NCBI GenBank assembly: GCA_027593175.1
Contig: JAQCJI010000003.1
Span: forward strand, 1 to 64,000
Direction: 5' to 3'
DNA: 64,000 bases
DNA from: Bacteroidota bacterium
GTDB lineage: Bacteria > Bacteroidota > Bacteroidia > Cytophagales > Cyclobacteriaceae
Below the pieces are notes generated by a model, which ran no database searches, was not told the origin of the DNA, and saw nothing but the letters and a program-made list of their open reading frames with translations. The translations under genes were made by a program, and so were the position numbers. Shown here in pieces: positions 29,438 through 40,175 of this stretch. Numbering within the stretch: position 1 is the stretch's first letter; every line of letters begins with the position of its first letter.

Positions 29438-30594
29438 AGGTGTGTGGATAACTTTGCTTGAAATGCTTCCAAACTAAACTCTTTGTGTACTCGAATTTGC
29501 CCTGCTTCCCCCATTTTCTTGCGCAAGGAGCGGCTAGAAAGCAATTTTTCCAAAGTCTTCACCAAGGTGTCGACTTCTCCAATAGGAACAAGAAATCCTG
29601 TCACGCCTTTTTCTATCATTTCAGATGTGCCGCCTGACTCGGTTGCAACTACTGGAGTACCCGAGGCCATGGCCTCCAATACTACTGTTGGGAAGGAGTC
29701 TGGAAGAATAGAGGGTAAAACAAAAACAGAAAGTGATGCCATTATTTCAGGAATGTCCTCTCGAAAACCCAGGTAGCTCACTCGATCGCTTAGCCCGAGG
29801 TCTTGGATGGATGCTTTTAGTTGCTCCAATAATGGTTCGTAGGACGCAAAGGGATCGCCTACTAGCACAAAATGTACATCTGGGAAGGATGCGGCTAACT
29901 TTTCTGCCGCTTCAAGGAAGAAAAACTGTCCTTTTCCAGGGTTGATTCTGCCTACCATCCCAACGAGAAGGGCATTTTCTGGTAGTCCCAATTCCTGTTT
30001 AATATGGGGTTGAGCTTGCGTAAACGAATCGTAAGGGAGCCCATTGTGGATAACTTGAAGTTGAGCCTTCTTTACATGGGCCTGCCAATGACTTGCTACT
30101 GCTTGGGAGACTGCTATTGGCTGAGGGGTGCTGTAGTCCATCAGCCAGCTCAAGCCGCGGACGAGTGTGCTAGGCCCTAGTACAATTTCATGAATATGCC
30201 ACTGGTGTGAAATACCTTTATACTTTGCCCAAATGGCTCCTACTATTACTGCCAGCGTATTGGAATAGACCATTTCAAAATTGTGTTCCGAATGAAGCTG
30301 AGATAAAAAGCGGGATGCAGTCCAGAGTTTTTTCAGTCGATTGAGCAGTCCCAAGGGGCTCAGGTATTTTCGCCTTAATATTCCCAAGTTTTGCACGGAA
30401 TAAGGCACCTGTAGTTTGTTTAACTCTCCCTCTAGAGGCCCAGGATTGGTAAGGACCACATGGGGAAAAAGACCTTGCCGCTGAAATAGTGGAAGTACTT
30501 GGAGCAAGATTTTCGCTGACCCATAGCCTTCTGAAGAGCTCTGCAAAAAAAGTACGTTTCTCAACTTAGCCATGCTTTTGGAAATATACACCAC
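29416..30594 (-). CDS. Glycosyltransferase family 4
   Basis: VGMVGRINPGKGQFFFLEAAEKL; LPSILPDSFPTVVLEAMASGTPVVATESGG. Confidence 0.9.
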   Translation of the reverse strand: MVYISKSMAKLRNVLFLQSSSEGYGSAKILLQVLPLFQRQGLFPHVVLTNPGPLEGELNKLQVPYSVQNLGILRRKYLSPLGLLNRLKKLWTASRFLSQLHSEHNFEMVYSNTLAVIVGAIWAKYKGISHQWHIHEIVLGPSTLVRGLSWLMDYSTPQPIAVSQAVASHWQAHVKKAQLQVIHNGLPYDSFTQAQPHIKQELGLPENALLVGMVGRINPGKGQFFFLEAAEKLAASFPDVHFVLVGDPFASYEPLLEQLKASIQDLGLSDRVSYLGFREDIPEIMASLSVFVLPSILPDSFPTVVLEAMASGTPVVATESGGTSEMIEKGVTGFLVPIGEVDTLVKTLEKLLSSRSLRKKMGEAGQIRVHKEFSLEAFQAKLSTHLWALKNC

Positions 30595-31462
30595 AAATCC
30601 CTGATTTGCTTTTCCCTATTGAGAGGACTTCCAATGCCCAAGCAAGAGGAAGGAAGGTGGCAATTAGCAACAATAGTCCCAAACTCTTCTTCTTTTTTAG
30701 TTGTAAAACTAGGTTTTTGTGATAGCCAACCTTACTGAGGAGGGCTTGGAGCATGCCCAATACCCCAAGGTGAATCGAAAAATTTCGGGTTCCTACTTTT
30801 TTTAGGCCTAAGGCTTCAAGCTGCGCGGAAAGAACAGGCTCTGTCCAGTGGCTAAGGTGTTTTGGGATATCCCAATGCATCCAGGTTTCCCCAGCGAGTT
30901 GAGCTTGCCAAGAATCCGAACGAGGGACCTCTACATAAAGTAATCCTCCGGTACTCAAGTTGTGGTTTAATAACTCTCTGAGTAAAAAGACCGGCTCGGG
31001 CAAATGCTCCAATACATGATTTAAGGTGATTAGGTCCACAGGAGCTTTGGTCAGTGGGCCCTGTCTGTAGTAACCAATGTGGACCTCTACCTCGTATTTA
31101 TTGCGTGCAAATTCTCCGCGAGTAGCTTCCGTTTCTATCCCTATTCCTTCCCAGCCTTGGGTCTTGGCTACAGCCAGAAACTGTCCTTTTCCTGACCCAA
31201 AATCAAGGAGGAGAGTTGCGTTTGGCTTTAATTTTTTAGCTTGTTTTAAGATGGAGCTCGATTCTGAAAAAATGATTTTTTCAAATAAAGAGTTTCGGTT
31301 ATCCACAATGGCATAGACCTCATCGCGGTACAAGGCTGCAGCATCTATTGCCTCTGAAAGGAAGGTCCAGGCGACCTTACAGGAGGAACAGGTGGTCCGA
31401 CTGCCTGAAGCAGGGGGAAAAATTGGGGGAGTTTGACAAACCGGACAGTAGAGTTGTCGCAT
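30566..31462 (-). CDS. Class I SAM-dependent methyltransferase with N-terminal Cys motif
   Basis: CPVCQTPP...CSSC; LLDFGSGKGQFLAVAKTQGWEGIGIE; LITLNHVLEHLPEP. Confidence 0.87.
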   Translation of the reverse strand: MRQLYCPVCQTPPIFPPASGSRTTCSSCKVAWTFLSEAIDAAALYRDEVYAIVDNRNSLFEKIIFSESSSILKQAKKLKPNATLLLDFGSGKGQFLAVAKTQGWEGIGIETEATRGEFARNKYEVEVHIGYYRQGPLTKAPVDLITLNHVLEHLPEPVFLLRELLNHNLSTGGLLYVEVPRSDSWQAQLAGETWMHWDIPKHLSHWTEPVLSAQLEALGLKKVGTRNFSIHLGVLGMLQALLSKVGYHKNLVLQLKKKKSLGLLLLIATFLPLAWALEVLSIGKSKSGICGVYFQKHG

Positions 31463-31471
31463 GGCCTCAGG

Positions 31472-32590
31472 TTAAGCGCTTAAAATGTGCCTGTAGAAGG
31501 CCTCAATAAATTTTTCAGGAGAAAAAGCTGTAATCCGTTCTTTTCCTTTCCGAATTAAGGCCTTAGTAAGATCCTCTGCTTGTTCCAAAAGTATCATTTT
31601 TTCGGTCAAATCAGTCGGGCTATCCGTTTGAAAAGCCAAGGCAGCCCCTCCAGCGACCTCCACTAAGGCGGGTTGATCTGAGTGGATTACTGGGATGCTA
31701 AAGCTCATCGCTTCCAAAATCGGGATGCCAAAGCCTTCATTCTTGGAGGGGAATACATAGGCAAAGGCACCTTGATATAGCGCCTTGATCTCCCCATCGC
31801 TGAGGTAGCCGGGTAGCAAGACCTTCTGTTGCAATCCAAGGGATGCAATCAGGGCCTGTACCTGGGAAAAGTCGTTTAATTGGCGGCTTTGCCCTGCCCC
31901 GCCAGCAAGGACCAATTTCTTGGGATTTTTGCTTAGGGTAAGGTACGTAGCATAGGCCTGTACGAGGAGTGGAATATTTTTTCTTCGATCGAAGGTCCCG
32001 ACATGTAAAAAATATCCACCCTGCTCCAAGCCATGAGTGGGTATAAAATGAAGATCAGCCGCGCAGGATAGACTTTTGGGGACTTGGTAGATGACATCAA
32101 TTGGCAAAGAATCTCCTAGAAATTGGTGTAGGCAATTTTTGGAATATGCGGTAGTGGTCAGAATTTGTGTGTTTTCTCTCAATCCCTTTTTGATTAGACG
32201 TAGAAAATACTTCCTCCACCACTTCGGATAGTTTTCGGGCATTTGCCAAAAGAAGGCGTCGTGGATGACGGTCAGTCTTTTGCAGGGAAGGGAAGCTGCA
32301 GAAGAGACAAAGTCAGGACAAATCAAGACGTCGGGTTTGTATTTTTTGACAAGGTCTGGAAGCTGAAACTCTTTCCACCGAAAGTAATCCAAATGGTAGC
32401 TTAGCTTTTGAATTTTGGTTTTAAGGCCCACTTCCTTGGAAGTGGAGGCCTGGAGTTCTGGGTCGTGGGTAAATATCCATTCTACCTCAGGATGAGGATG
32501 GTTGCGGGCAGCCTTTACCAACTCCAGCATGTACGTTTTGATGCCAGTGGTGGCGACATTTAAGTACTGAAGATCTAGGAGAACTTTCAA
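31472..32590 (-). CDS. Glycosyltransferase family 4
   Basis: YFLHVGTFDRRKNIPLLVQAY; YVFPSKNEGFGIPILEAMSFSIPVI. Confidence 0.9.
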   Translation of the reverse strand: MKVLLDLQYLNVATTGIKTYMLELVKAARNHPHPEVEWIFTHDPELQASTSKEVGLKTKIQKLSYHLDYFRWKEFQLPDLVKKYKPDVLICPDFVSSAASLPCKRLTVIHDAFFWQMPENYPKWWRKYFLRLIKKGLRENTQILTTTAYSKNCLHQFLGDSLPIDVIYQVPKSLSCAADLHFIPTHGLEQGGYFLHVGTFDRRKNIPLLVQAYATYLTLSKNPKKLVLAGGAGQSRQLNDFSQVQALIASLGLQQKVLLPGYLSDGEIKALYQGAFAYVFPSKNEGFGIPILEAMSFSIPVIHSDQPALVEVAGGAALAFQTDSPTDLTEKMILLEQAEDLTKALIRKGKERITAFSPEKFIEAFYRHILSA

Positions 32591-32667
32591 GGCAGTGAAA
32601 AATGTGTAGCACCCTTCAAGAAAGGGATTTGAAGAAAATTAAACTCTAAGATACAGATTTTTGTAGG

Positions 32668-34074
32668 TTAGTGACTCACCTCTTTCACCTGAGGGCTCTT
32701 CAAAGCACTATATTCTCGAACGGTATAGCCGATCATCCACCAGCTGATCCAAGTGACATAGGTATAAAGCTCTGCATTGGCGGTAAATAATGGCAAAAAT
32801 AAAGCCACCTTGGTGACAGATCCCACAAATGCTAGGCGGGCTGAATATACATTCGCTGTAGTATAAAACACGCGTAAACTTAACACCACTCCTGTACCAA
32901 GTGCGAGTACATATAGGATCATTCCTATCCAGCCCAGCTGTACTCCATAGATCAGAAATTGATTTTCTCCGCCTATCCTCAAGGCGTCGCTAACACTACC
33001 TGCATTGCCACTCATAGCCAAGCCGATACCCAGTGGATTGGCAACCATGGATTCCAGGGCAACGAGCCATTCGAGAACATGCCCCACACTGGAAGAGTTT
33101 TCAAAGGTAAGCGTATCCAAAACAAAGAAATAAAAGTCATCTGAGGCAAACCAGACCACATACCCTGCAAAAACAAGAAGCAAGACAAATCCAAGTCCAA
33201 TCAACTTGTACAGGCGAAAGACGAGAGCCACAAAAAACAATAAGATGAAAAAAGCTCCAAAAGCAGCTCTCGAGGCAGAGAAAATCAAGCTACCCAAGGA
33301 ACAGGCCATGATTACTAAGTACAGCCATTGCTCTTCCTTCTTGGTAGTTAAATACCAGATAAGGCCCGCAGCAAAACCCATCAGCACCGAGCTAGCCATC
33401 TCCAACGGATCTGAAAAGAAGCTGGCCAAGCGCTTGGTGACAGTCTGGGTTTCGAAAGTCCAGGTCAGTCCAAAGTTCCCGCTGGGATCAATATCGTTGA
33501 TCATTTGATTATAAAGCGAGTAGCCGGTGTACTGTTGTAGGTGGGCCTGCAAGACAAATTGCTCGATCAAATTGACTACAAAGGCAAGGATTGCTACTAT
33601 AAAAATCATAGAAAAAAGGCGAGAAAGCTCTCGCTTTTCAAAAATTGTATTTCTCCCCAAAAAGTAGGTTAGTCCGGGAAGTAAAATACCTTTGAAATAG
33701 AGGGCTTTGGTAAGAAAAGGAACTTCCCCAATCGGTAAAACCAGGTAGCTAAATCCTAAAATTAAAAATCCTCCCATCCACCAATCGGTGCTCTGGGGGC
33801 GAAATGGATAGTCTGCGGGATTTTTTTGAAAGAGTACAGTTACTACCAAAGCGATTCCAACGATTCCTTCTTTCAGGGCTTGAAAGAGGATAACCAGTTC
33901 CACGGATCGGGTGTTAAGGTAAGCCAAACATAGGAATGTAATATAGATCGGTAAAAAACCAGCTAAAAAAAAGATAAAATAATTCCATTTCCCCTTTACA
34001 ATCATCTCTTGTAAAGTCCATAGGAGTCCAAATACCAGCCCCAGAGTCAGAATCAAGAATGCTACCGAAGCCAT
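32668..34074 (-). CDS. O-antigen ligase/polymerase-like multi-TM protein
   Basis: More than 10 hydrophobic segments, Wzy/WaaL-like topology, position inside the EPS cluster. Confidence 0.7.
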   Translation of the reverse strand: MASVAFLILTLGLVFGLLWTLQEMIVKGKWNYFIFFLAGFLPIYITFLCLAYLNTRSVELVILFQALKEGIVGIALVVTVLFQKNPADYPFRPQSTDWWMGGFLILGFSYLVLPIGEVPFLTKALYFKGILLPGLTYFLGRNTIFEKRELSRLFSMIFIVAILAFVVNLIEQFVLQAHLQQYTGYSLYNQMINDIDPSGNFGLTWTFETQTVTKRLASFFSDPLEMASSVLMGFAAGLIWYLTTKKEEQWLYLVIMACSLGSLIFSASRAAFGAFFILLFFVALVFRLYKLIGLGFVLLLVFAGYVVWFASDDFYFFVLDTLTFENSSSVGHVLEWLVALESMVANPLGIGLAMSGNAGSVSDALRIGGENQFLIYGVQLGWIGMILYVLALGTGVVLSLRVFYTTANVYSARLAFVGSVTKVALFLPLFTANAELYTYVTWISWWMIGYTVREYSALKSPQVKEVSH

Positions 34075-34985
34075 TTCTTTTCCGTGTTAAGTGGGACAAA
34101 AAGACCGTCTCGTAAGCCCTGCATCACGGCCGACAGCTTTTGGAATCGCCCTCGAATTAAAAAATAAGCAATCCAACCCAAAAAACGAAGGAGGTGGTAG
34201 GGATATCCAAGATGCACTGAATGCTGACGGAGCAGAAACAGCTGGTTTCTCACATGGAGATAAAATACACGAGGGCTAAGTATACCTTCGGCATGTTGTT
34301 TTTTGGAGGCAGCACCCGCTTCGTGGTAGATTACTGCATTTTCAGCCAAGCCAATCGTAAAGCCAGCTTTACGAATTCGTAAACTCCATTCCACATCTTC
34401 AAAATAGGCAAAATAGGATTCATGGAGGAGCCCTGATTGCAGCAGAACTTTTCTGGATACCAGCATGCAGCATCCCGTAGCCCAATCGAGACTCTTGGTT
34501 TGTGGGCGGTACTCTGCAAAAGAAACCCGGTTACCCAAGGTGATTGCCCTCCCTAAAAGCGAGTTCCACCGCCCTCCTGCACTCCAGAGGGTATGTGGAT
34601 CATGAGCAAACAGGATCATGGGTTGTGCTACGCCGTAACCTGGTTGTTGAAGGCAAGATTGGAGCTCTTTCAAAAATGAGGGCTTGACGGAGGTATCGTT
34701 GTTGAGTAATAAAACTTGCTCAAATCCTTGTTCCAAGGCATAGCGGATACCTACATTATTTCCCCCTGCAAAACCCAAATTTTCTTGATTGACGATTAAG
34801 TGTACTTGCGGGAAGAGTGCTTTGAGGCGCTCGCCTTCTGTCTCCTGAGATCCGTTATCCACTAAGATTACCTGAAAAGCGGGCTCCTTTACCTCCTTAA
34901 GGGACTCTAAGCAGGCTTTGGTATAGGCATAGCCATTCCAATTGACTAAGATTAGTGCTACTGAAATCTCAGTAGTAGAGGCCAT
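34062..34985 (-). CDS. Glycosyltransferase family 2
   Basis: VALILVNWNGYAYTKACLESL; VILVDNGSQE; LGFAGGNNVGIRYAL; LLNNDTSV; start taken at the internal Met. Confidence 0.92.
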   Translation of the reverse strand: MASTTEISVALILVNWNGYAYTKACLESLKEVKEPAFQVILVDNGSQETEGERLKALFPQVHLIVNQENLGFAGGNNVGIRYALEQGFEQVLLLNNDTSVKPSFLKELQSCLQQPGYGVAQPMILFAHDPHTLWSAGGRWNSLLGRAITLGNRVSFAEYRPQTKSLDWATGCCMLVSRKVLLQSGLLHESYFAYFEDVEWSLRIRKAGFTIGLAENAVIYHEAGAASKKQHAEGILSPRVFYLHVRNQLFLLRQHSVHLGYPYHLLRFLGWIAYFLIRGRFQKLSAVMQGLRDGLFVPLNTEKKWLR

Positions 34986-36261
34986 ACAAGAGTTCTTTTT
35001 TGTGGACATACAAGAGATACAAGCAAATAAAGAAGACCATGAGCTCAGTGCTCAAGATACCGAAGCAGAGGCCAGCGCCTCCAAAATAGTGGGTTAGCAC
35101 TGTTGAGGTGCAGATCATATAGGTACAAAACATCCAGCTGGCACGAAATAGCAGGTCTTTGAGGTCCGTGACAAGGAGAATGGTCACATTCCCTACATTG
35201 AGGCAAGCCAAAAATGGAATTGCGGCAAGCAGGCGAAGGTAGCCGACCGCATCATTAAACTCACCACGGGAAAGCACCTCAATGATCCAGGGAGCAGCCA
35301 AATAAGTTCCGATGCTAATTGATGCGCCAATTGCTAGGGTGCCGAGATAAACTTTCTTGAGAAAGGAGAAAAATTCCCGTTGGTCCGTTAGGTAAAGCTT
35401 GGAGGCATTGGGAAAAACTGCTTGAATGATCAAGGCAGGGAATAGTCTTAGGATCATAGCCACTCTTTCTGCCAAACTGTACATCCCCAGCGTAGTGGCG
35501 TTCGAAAAGAAGCTCAAAATAATTAGGCCCCCATTGATGGAGATATGGCTGGCAAGGTTGCTAAAAAATAGGAGGAGGTTATCCTGTAGATTTTTCCAAA
35601 TAGAAGAAAACTGAGGCCTAAAAAAACGAATATCTAGTACGACATGAATGTAAAGTAGAAGGCCGAGGTTGATGCCTAAGCCAGAAATACCAAGAAGAAA
35701 ATTTACCCAAATACTCTGTGAGGGCTGCTGCACAAAAAATACCAAACCCATCAAAAATAGAAGTTTAGAGAAAATAGTTGCGACAGAGACCAGCTTCATT
35801 TTTTCCATCCCTTGAAAAAACCAGAGCGGAAAGGTGGCTTCAGAAAACAGCAAAAATACCGATAGCACTAAAATATGTTGGTACCCTTGGAAGAGGTTTA
35901 GGCCATAGGCTCCGATCAAAATTGTGCTTGTGGAAAGTAAGGCGAGGAGGAGTTTGGCTGAAAACACATTGGAGACCAACTGCGAGAGTTCCGCCTTATT
36001 GGATTGGTTGATGGCAACTTCCCGAGGGGCACTCAAGTTGAATCCAAAGCCAACTAAAATATTGAAAACAATGATGACGGAAAGCGATAAGTTGACCCAT
36101 CCAAATTGTTCTGCCCCGATACTTTGAATCAGTAGGGGCATGGAAATGATTGAAATCAAGACCGTTGAGGACTGGATGAACGCCAGAAAAAGAAAGTTCT
36201 GGAGGGACTTATTCCGGATAAAATTCCCAAATGGGATCAACAGATTGATTTTTTCAAACAT
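34969..36261 (-). CDS. Oligosaccharide flippase (Wzx-like)
   Basis: Multi-TM polysaccharide biosynthesis topology; ...FGWVNLSLSVIIVFNILVGFGFNLSAPREVA. Confidence 0.88.
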   Translation of the reverse strand: MFEKINLLIPFGNFIRNKSLQNFLFLAFIQSSTVLISIISMPLLIQSIGAEQFGWVNLSLSVIIVFNILVGFGFNLSAPREVAINQSNKAELSQLVSNVFSAKLLLALLSTSTILIGAYGLNLFQGYQHILVLSVFLLFSEATFPLWFFQGMEKMKLVSVATIFSKLLFLMGLVFFVQQPSQSIWVNFLLGISGLGINLGLLLYIHVVLDIRFFRPQFSSIWKNLQDNLLLFFSNLASHISINGGLIILSFFSNATTLGMYSLAERVAMILRLFPALIIQAVFPNASKLYLTDQREFFSFLKKVYLGTLAIGASISIGTYLAAPWIIEVLSRGEFNDAVGYLRLLAAIPFLACLNVGNVTILLVTDLKDLLFRASWMFCTYMICTSTVLTHYFGGAGLCFGILSTELMVFFICLYLLYVHKKELLYGLYY

Positions 36262-36273
36262 GGAAGCTTTGGT

Positions 36274-37338
36274 TTAGACTTCCTGCAAATGCTTTTGATA
36301 GAGTTTTCTCAGATAAAGTAAGCTTAGGGCCAAACCACCGAGAAAAAAGGCCCCATAAACCATTCCTTTCATCAAGCGGATTTCAGTTCGTTTCAAAGGC
36401 AGCTTGGGAGAATCGATCAATTGGATTAATGGAGTGTTGATGCGGTGGCTGATTTTAGCCATCTCGAGATTTTTTACGATCTCCATATAAACAGATGCGC
36501 TAGATTGAACATCTATCTGCTTGCGGCGGCTATTAACGGTTGCAGCGCTAAGCAAAGGGTTGGCATTAGGAATCCGATCTTGTTCGACGGCTAATGTACC
36601 CATGCTTTGGTCAAGAATTACCCGAACTGAATCTGCTTGAATTTGCAAAATACGGAGGTTCTCTCCTGTTTTTTTAGTTTTAGTCTCCAAGTAAAAGGTA
36701 TTCACCTTGCTCACCAGAGTTTCGTTGAAAAGCTTCGCAAAAGCCTCGTCCTTGGAAGAAACAGTCACCTGAATAATACTCAGCTTCCGGTCCGGCTTGA
36801 CTACTACCAGCTGTTTTTCTCGGATAATTTTGGAAATTTCCTTGATTACGGAATCCTGCTTGACCCCTTGATTTTCTCTAGAAGCTGAAAAAGATAGAGC
36901 CGACAGATCGATGGTGGAAGCCCATTTTTCTTCTAGGTCTTCGGATTCAATAAATCGTTCTATCAATAAACCGTCGTTTTCAAATGGACTCAATAGGGTT
37001 TCTTCCAACATACGGTCAGAGCGATATAGCTCCATGATGTTGTCTCCTTGAAAGAGACCGTTTGTTCCTATACCTCCTAGGTTAACACCAAGAAGGTTGG
37101 CAATTCCCGACATTTGCCCGATTCCTGACATGCCCTCCTCTTCCAAAACAAAAGAAGTTTCAGCATGAAATACAGGATCTTTTACTTGAGAAAATCCAGC
37201 CCCCAGCCCAGCCCCTATTGATAGGAATAAAACTAGAAGTTTCCACTTGGAGCGAAAAAATTTTACCCAATAGATGAGATTTTTTACAACCTCTCTCAAG
37301 GTGAATTGAGGGGGAGAAAAATGTGGATTTCCGCTCAT
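36274..37338 (-). CDS. Wzz/chain-length-determinant protein
   Basis: Two terminal TM segments, periplasmic coiled-coil-like region, terminal P-rich/TM2 motif. Confidence 0.85.
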   Translation of the reverse strand: MSGNPHFSPPQFTLREVVKNLIYWVKFFRSKWKLLVLFLSIGAGLGAGFSQVKDPVFHAETSFVLEEEGMSGIGQMSGIANLLGVNLGGIGTNGLFQGDNIMELYRSDRMLEETLLSPFENDGLLIERFIESEDLEEKWASTIDLSALSFSASRENQGVKQDSVIKEISKIIREKQLVVVKPDRKLSIIQVTVSSKDEAFAKLFNETLVSKVNTFYLETKTKKTGENLRILQIQADSVRVILDQSMGTLAVEQDRIPNANPLLSAATVNSRRKQIDVQSSASVYMEIVKNLEMAKISHRINTPLIQLIDSPKLPLKRTEIRLMKGMVYGAFFLGGLALSLLYLRKLYQKHLQEV

Positions 37339-39932
37339 GGGGTATTCTGAAGGTTGATTTGAGAAAGAACCAAAGCCAAGGTGGCTAGTCCAGTGGTGAC
37401 ACCTACTAATTCTCCTAAACGAAGGGGGGATTTAGGGCCTTTACTTGGAATGATAACTTCTGCTCCTGGTTCAACAGCTGGGTAGCTTCGAACTCCAAAG
37501 ACGCCTTTTGTTCGTTTAACCGCCCCATTTGCATAGACTACATAGGTTTGCTTGCGATTGGCTCCTCGATCAAAGCCTCCTGCTCCATTGATATAAAAGC
37601 GAAGTCCACGACCTTGTTCGTGTCTCAAAGTAGTCGGATAGACCACATCTCCACGCATACGAACGGTTTGTGAGAGCTTAGGAACATCGAGAATATCTCC
37701 TTCTTCCAGCAAGAGGTCTTCTTCAGAACCAGGATTGGCTAATATTTTTTCCAGGTTGATGGCGACTGCTTCTGTTTCCTTAATTTTTAAAGCTACGCCA
37801 GGGGTTTCTGCAGCAATTTCATCCAAAGACTCTCGTTTGGCATCATTTGCTATGGAATCTTTCTCTTCTACTTTTTCTTTTGGAAGGTCTCTGAATAGGC
37901 GTTTAAGGAGTTCTTCCTGAGCTTCTGCATTGTTAGGCTCATCCTTCAAGAGTACCCGAAGCGCTTCCAAATTTTTCTGTCTACGCACCTGCTCGGACTC
38001 CGTGGTAAAAAACTCTGTTTTACGAATCAAGGTAGCACCTTTAGTGTAGGCAAATTGATTGACTCCTCCGGCTCTTTTTACCAAATCAGAGATCCGATCT
38101 ATGCTGGTTTGAATCGCAAAAAGCCCTGGTGAATTGACCTGCCCTTCTACCGAAACGAGGCGCTGCATTGTAAAATTGGCCCGCTTTCTCACGATCACCT
38201 GATCAAAAGGCTCCAAGGAAATTGCATTTGGGTTAAAGGATAAATCTGGGTTTATAGAAGTGGTTATAATATCAGAAAGTGTCCCTGAATCCGAATCTTC
38301 AAGCCTTCTGGCAATTTCAATGTCTTTGATGTTGGCAGATTCTTGAAGTCCACCAGCTGTTAAAATTAATTCTTCAGGCGTCATTCCTGTGGCATAAGAG
38401 TAGGTGCCTGGACGCTTTACCTCTCCCAGGATCTGTATGTAACGTTCGTTTTGCACATCATAAATGCTAGAAATACGGATTACATCTTCACGCTGTAATA
38501 CCACATCTTCTTGGCGGCCTTCCATAACTGCTTGAAGATTCACTTCCAATACTTCTGAACTGAGGTCTCCTTTTGTTCTCAAGATGCTGGCCCGCTGGGT
38601 GTAGGCATCGCCTTTTAGGCCATCTGCATTTTTGATCAATTGGCTAAGGGTAAGCCCTTCTGTCAATGCAAAGGTTCCAGGTCTAAACACAGCTCCCTTA
38701 ATTTGAATTCTGTTGCTAAATCGATCCAGAATTCTACCGACAGCAATTTCATCTCCACCTTTGAGTGTAAATAAGTCGAGCTGGTTACTGTACACATCGG
38801 AGATGGAGCGCTGATTTCCTGTGATGCGTGAAATGGAAATTCGGTCCTTAAAGGCCAAGTCGGTAAATCCCCCTGCATATCGAAGGAGATCGTCTAAGGT
38901 ATCTTCAGGGGAAACTTCAAAAATCAAAGGCCGCTTAACTTCACCCAATACTTTTGCCCGCGCGAGGTAAGGGTTTACTAGCAGCACATCTTGGTCTTGG
39001 AGCTGCACATTCAAATTGGCCGTTCCATTGATGAGTAGGTCATACACATCTATTTCGGCTATTTTTTTATTGTTTCGAATCAGTTGGATTGCTCGTAGGG
39101 TTCCATTATCTGAAGGCCCTCCTGCAGCATAAAGCGCATTGAATACGGTTGAAAAGGCACTTAGCGTAAAGGTTCCAGGAAGGCGCACTTCATTCAAAAT
39201 ATGGACCTTGATGGTTTTGACATTGCCAAGCGTTACTTGCAAAAATGTTTTTGGGTTGGCTCCAGAAAGCCCTGTATAAAATGAGGCTACCCGGTTTTTG
39301 ACAATCTCGGTGGCTGCTTCAATGGTTTTTCCAGAGACAGCAATCAAACCGATATTATCTAATAAAATGGAGCCTTCAGGATTGACCGTGGCTTCGTAGT
39401 ATTTTTCTGACTGTCCATAGATATCCACATAGATAAGGTCTCCAGGACCAAGAATGTAGTTTTTTGGAGTGGCCTGATTTAGGCTTGGCTCAAAGCTCAA
39501 TTTTCGGTTTTTTTGAAAAAATAAATTACTCCCAAACAGCAGGGTGTCTGCCTCTTCCTCTTCCATCAACTGCTCTGCCTCCATTAATCCTTTGGTGATG
39601 TCGTTTAAGTTAATCTGTTCTCGCGCAGATCTTTTAGACACATTCGTGGAACGCGATTTACTTGATCCCACGCTCAACCCTTCTATTCTACTGCGGAGCT
39701 TTTCTACTTCACCTGAGGGCATGCCCCGCATTTGAGCGATCATCAAGAAATCCGTGCTACTCAGTCCGGCATCCTGTGCGCGCTTGACGAGCTCCTCGAT
39801 TTGATCATCACTGAGTTGATCTACTCGGATGGTGTTGAGGTCGACATTTTGCTGCGCAAAAACGAAAGCAGGAGCGAAGGCGCAAAAGCAAAGTAGCACT
39901 AAAAAGTAGGTAAATTTGTGAATAGACTTCAT
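37335..39932 (-). CDS. SLBB-domain polysaccharide export outer-membrane protein (Wza-like)
   Basis: YILGPGDLIYVDIYGQSEKYYEATVNPEGSILLDNIGLI; several repeated SLBB-like domains; signal peptide. Confidence 0.93.
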   Translation of the reverse strand: MKSIHKFTYFLVLLCFCAFAPAFVFAQQNVDLNTIRVDQLSDDQIEELVKRAQDAGLSSTDFLMIAQMRGMPSGEVEKLRSRIEGLSVGSSKSRSTNVSKRSAREQINLNDITKGLMEAEQLMEEEEADTLLFGSNLFFQKNRKLSFEPSLNQATPKNYILGPGDLIYVDIYGQSEKYYEATVNPEGSILLDNIGLIAVSGKTIEAATEIVKNRVASFYTGLSGANPKTFLQVTLGNVKTIKVHILNEVRLPGTFTLSAFSTVFNALYAAGGPSDNGTLRAIQLIRNNKKIAEIDVYDLLINGTANLNVQLQDQDVLLVNPYLARAKVLGEVKRPLIFEVSPEDTLDDLLRYAGGFTDLAFKDRISISRITGNQRSISDVYSNQLDLFTLKGGDEIAVGRILDRFSNRIQIKGAVFRPGTFALTEGLTLSQLIKNADGLKGDAYTQRASILRTKGDLSSEVLEVNLQAVMEGRQEDVVLQREDVIRISSIYDVQNERYIQILGEVKRPGTYSYATGMTPEELILTAGGLQESANIKDIEIARRLEDSDSGTLSDIITTSINPDLSFNPNAISLEPFDQVIVRKRANFTMQRLVSVEGQVNSPGLFAIQTSIDRISDLVKRAGGVNQFAYTKGATLIRKTEFFTTESEQVRRQKNLEALRVLLKDEPNNAEAQEELLKRLFRDLPKEKVEEKDSIANDAKRESLDEIAAETPGVALKIKETEAVAINLEKILANPGSEEDLLLEEGDILDVPKLSQTVRMRGDVVYPTTLRHEQGRGLRFYINGAGGFDRGANRKQTYVVYANGAVKRTKGVFGVRSYPAVEPGAEVIIPSKGPKSPLRLGELVGVTTGLATLALVLSQINLQNTP

Positions 39933-40175
39933 CGTGAAAATGGAATTCCGTGGGGTGTAGAAGAATCTAATGGATAAAAATCCGTTTAATTCTTAATTAT
40001 ACCAAATGTATGGACAGATTTGACAGAAAGAGATGGACTTTTGAAGGCGGATTTTAAATCGATTAGCCCAAAACTTGTGAGCAAAAGCAACTCAGATTTA
40101 GCTCTTTTAAACTCTTAGGCCACCTTCCTCTACTTAATTGTTCGCGTTTCTTTAACTTACCAAAAAATCAAATTC

